The position numbers were made by a program, and so were the translations under genes. 64,000 nucleotides of DNA, taken from contig CP054182.1 of assembly GCA_015709675.1 (NCBI GenBank), positions 2,645,448-2,709,447 of the forward strand, written 5' to 3'. Shown here one piece after another: positions 63,634-64,000 of the stretch. The notes beneath the pieces were generated by a model. That model did not search any database. It was given only the letters and a program-made list of their open reading frames with translations, and was not told the origin of the DNA. The stretch is from Ignavibacteriales bacterium (GTDB lineage: Bacteria; Bacteroidota; Ignavibacteria; Ignavibacteriales; Ignavibacteriaceae). Position 1 is the first letter of the stretch; every line of letters starts with the position of its first letter.

Positions 63634-64000
63634 TTGTATAAAGTACGGTTGGACCTGTTTGAAGGTCCGCTCGATCTTCTTCTGTTTTTTATCAAGCGTG
63701 ATGAGATTGATATATACGATATACCCATTGCCAGGATAACCGGTGAGTTTCTTGAATATGTAAATCTTATTCAAATGCTGGATCTTGAAACGGCAGGGGA
63801 TTTTATCCTTATGGCTTCGATGCTGATGCATATTAAAGTAAGAATGCTTCTGCCAAGAGAGGTTAATGAGAAAGGGGAGGAGATAGATCCCCGTGCGGAA
63901 CTGGTCGCGCGTCTGCTGGAATATAAAAGATATAAGGAAATGTCTGAAGATCTTGGTTTTATGGAATCAGCAGCCAGGAAAATTTCTTTCCGCGGCTATT
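63634..64000 (+). CDS. scpA: Segregation and condensation protein A, 5' part (runs off the window)
   Basis: Kleisin subunit of the SMC-ScpAB condensin. The first 122 residues are visible from a TTG start directly after trpS: LDLFEGPLDLLLFFIKRDEIDIYDI at the N-terminus is diagnostic, then LETAGDFILMASMLMHIKVRMLLP. The C-terminal winged-helix part lies beyond the window. scpB is expected downstream. Confidence 0.93.
   Translation, partial: MYKVRLDLFEGPLDLLLFFIKRDEIDIYDIPIARITGEFLEYVNLIQMLDLETAGDFILMASMLMHIKVRMLLPREVNEKGEEIDPRAELVARLLEYKRYKEMSEDLGFMESAARKISFRGY

Overview
The window looks like a chromosome segment from a member of the Bacteroidota/Chlorobiota assemblage, most likely an Ignavibacteria-type aerobe or facultative anaerobe. 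This is inference from content: an alternative complex III (ACIII) operon fused to a cytochrome c oxidase operon, TonB-dependent uptake, two TAAGTTTG sites matching the Bacteroidota promoter -7 motif (TAnnTTTG), many 1-23 bp gene overlaps with GTG/TTG starts, and Rhs repeat proteins. No rRNA, CRISPR array, integrase or transposase was seen.

Layout. 1-2485: glycolate oxidase genes (glcD 3' end, a small exported protein, glcF). 2640-17438: one long respiratory operon: ACIII (pentaheme ActA, small Tat-like protein, ActB, ActC, an ActD-cytochrome c fusion, ActF, a second monoheme cytochrome c), then Sco, cytochrome oxidase subunits I, III, IV and II, heme O synthase, and a membrane protein with a cytochrome c tail. 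It ends at a strong terminator. ACIII would oxidise menaquinol and pass electrons through the tethered cytochromes to the A2-type oxidase. 17554-17643: tRNA-Ser(GCT) with its own promoter and terminator. 17703-21190 (minus): a putative metal (zinc-like) uptake operon of small exported protein, lipoprotein and ZnuD-like TonB receptor, with a candidate operator.

21340-30401: plus-strand operon gcdH, guaB, an M24 peptidase, a glycosyltransferase, purD, then a half-length DnaE-like protein directly followed by dinB. 30611-36044: AT-rich accessory island of four 5'-truncated Rhs core copies, each of the first three with a different C-terminal domain and a following small gene that may be its immunity gene. 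It ends in a four-helix-bundle (S23/IVP) gene flanked by inverted repeats. 36052-42782 (minus): a tightly overlapping operon nadD, meaB, acyl-CoA dehydrogenase, acyl-CoA carboxylase beta, an exported protein, a sigma-54 response regulator and a HIT protein. prsW lies upstream on the same strand.

44047-51421: the classic yceD-rpmF-plsX-fabH-fabD-(DUF3109)-fabG-acpP-fabF-rnc cluster. 51498-64000: gcvP, a CoA-binding protein, a one-POTRA Omp85-like protein, rsmE, ssb, a CorC-type CBS protein, an MCE/MlaD protein, ggt, acpS, an HNH nuclease, trpS with a predicted Fe-S cysteine motif, and the 5' part of scpA.

The items most worth a second look are the short DnaE-DinB pair, the Rhs toxin cassettes with S23-associated repeats, and two genes whose only sensible start is an AUA codon at the stop/start junction.
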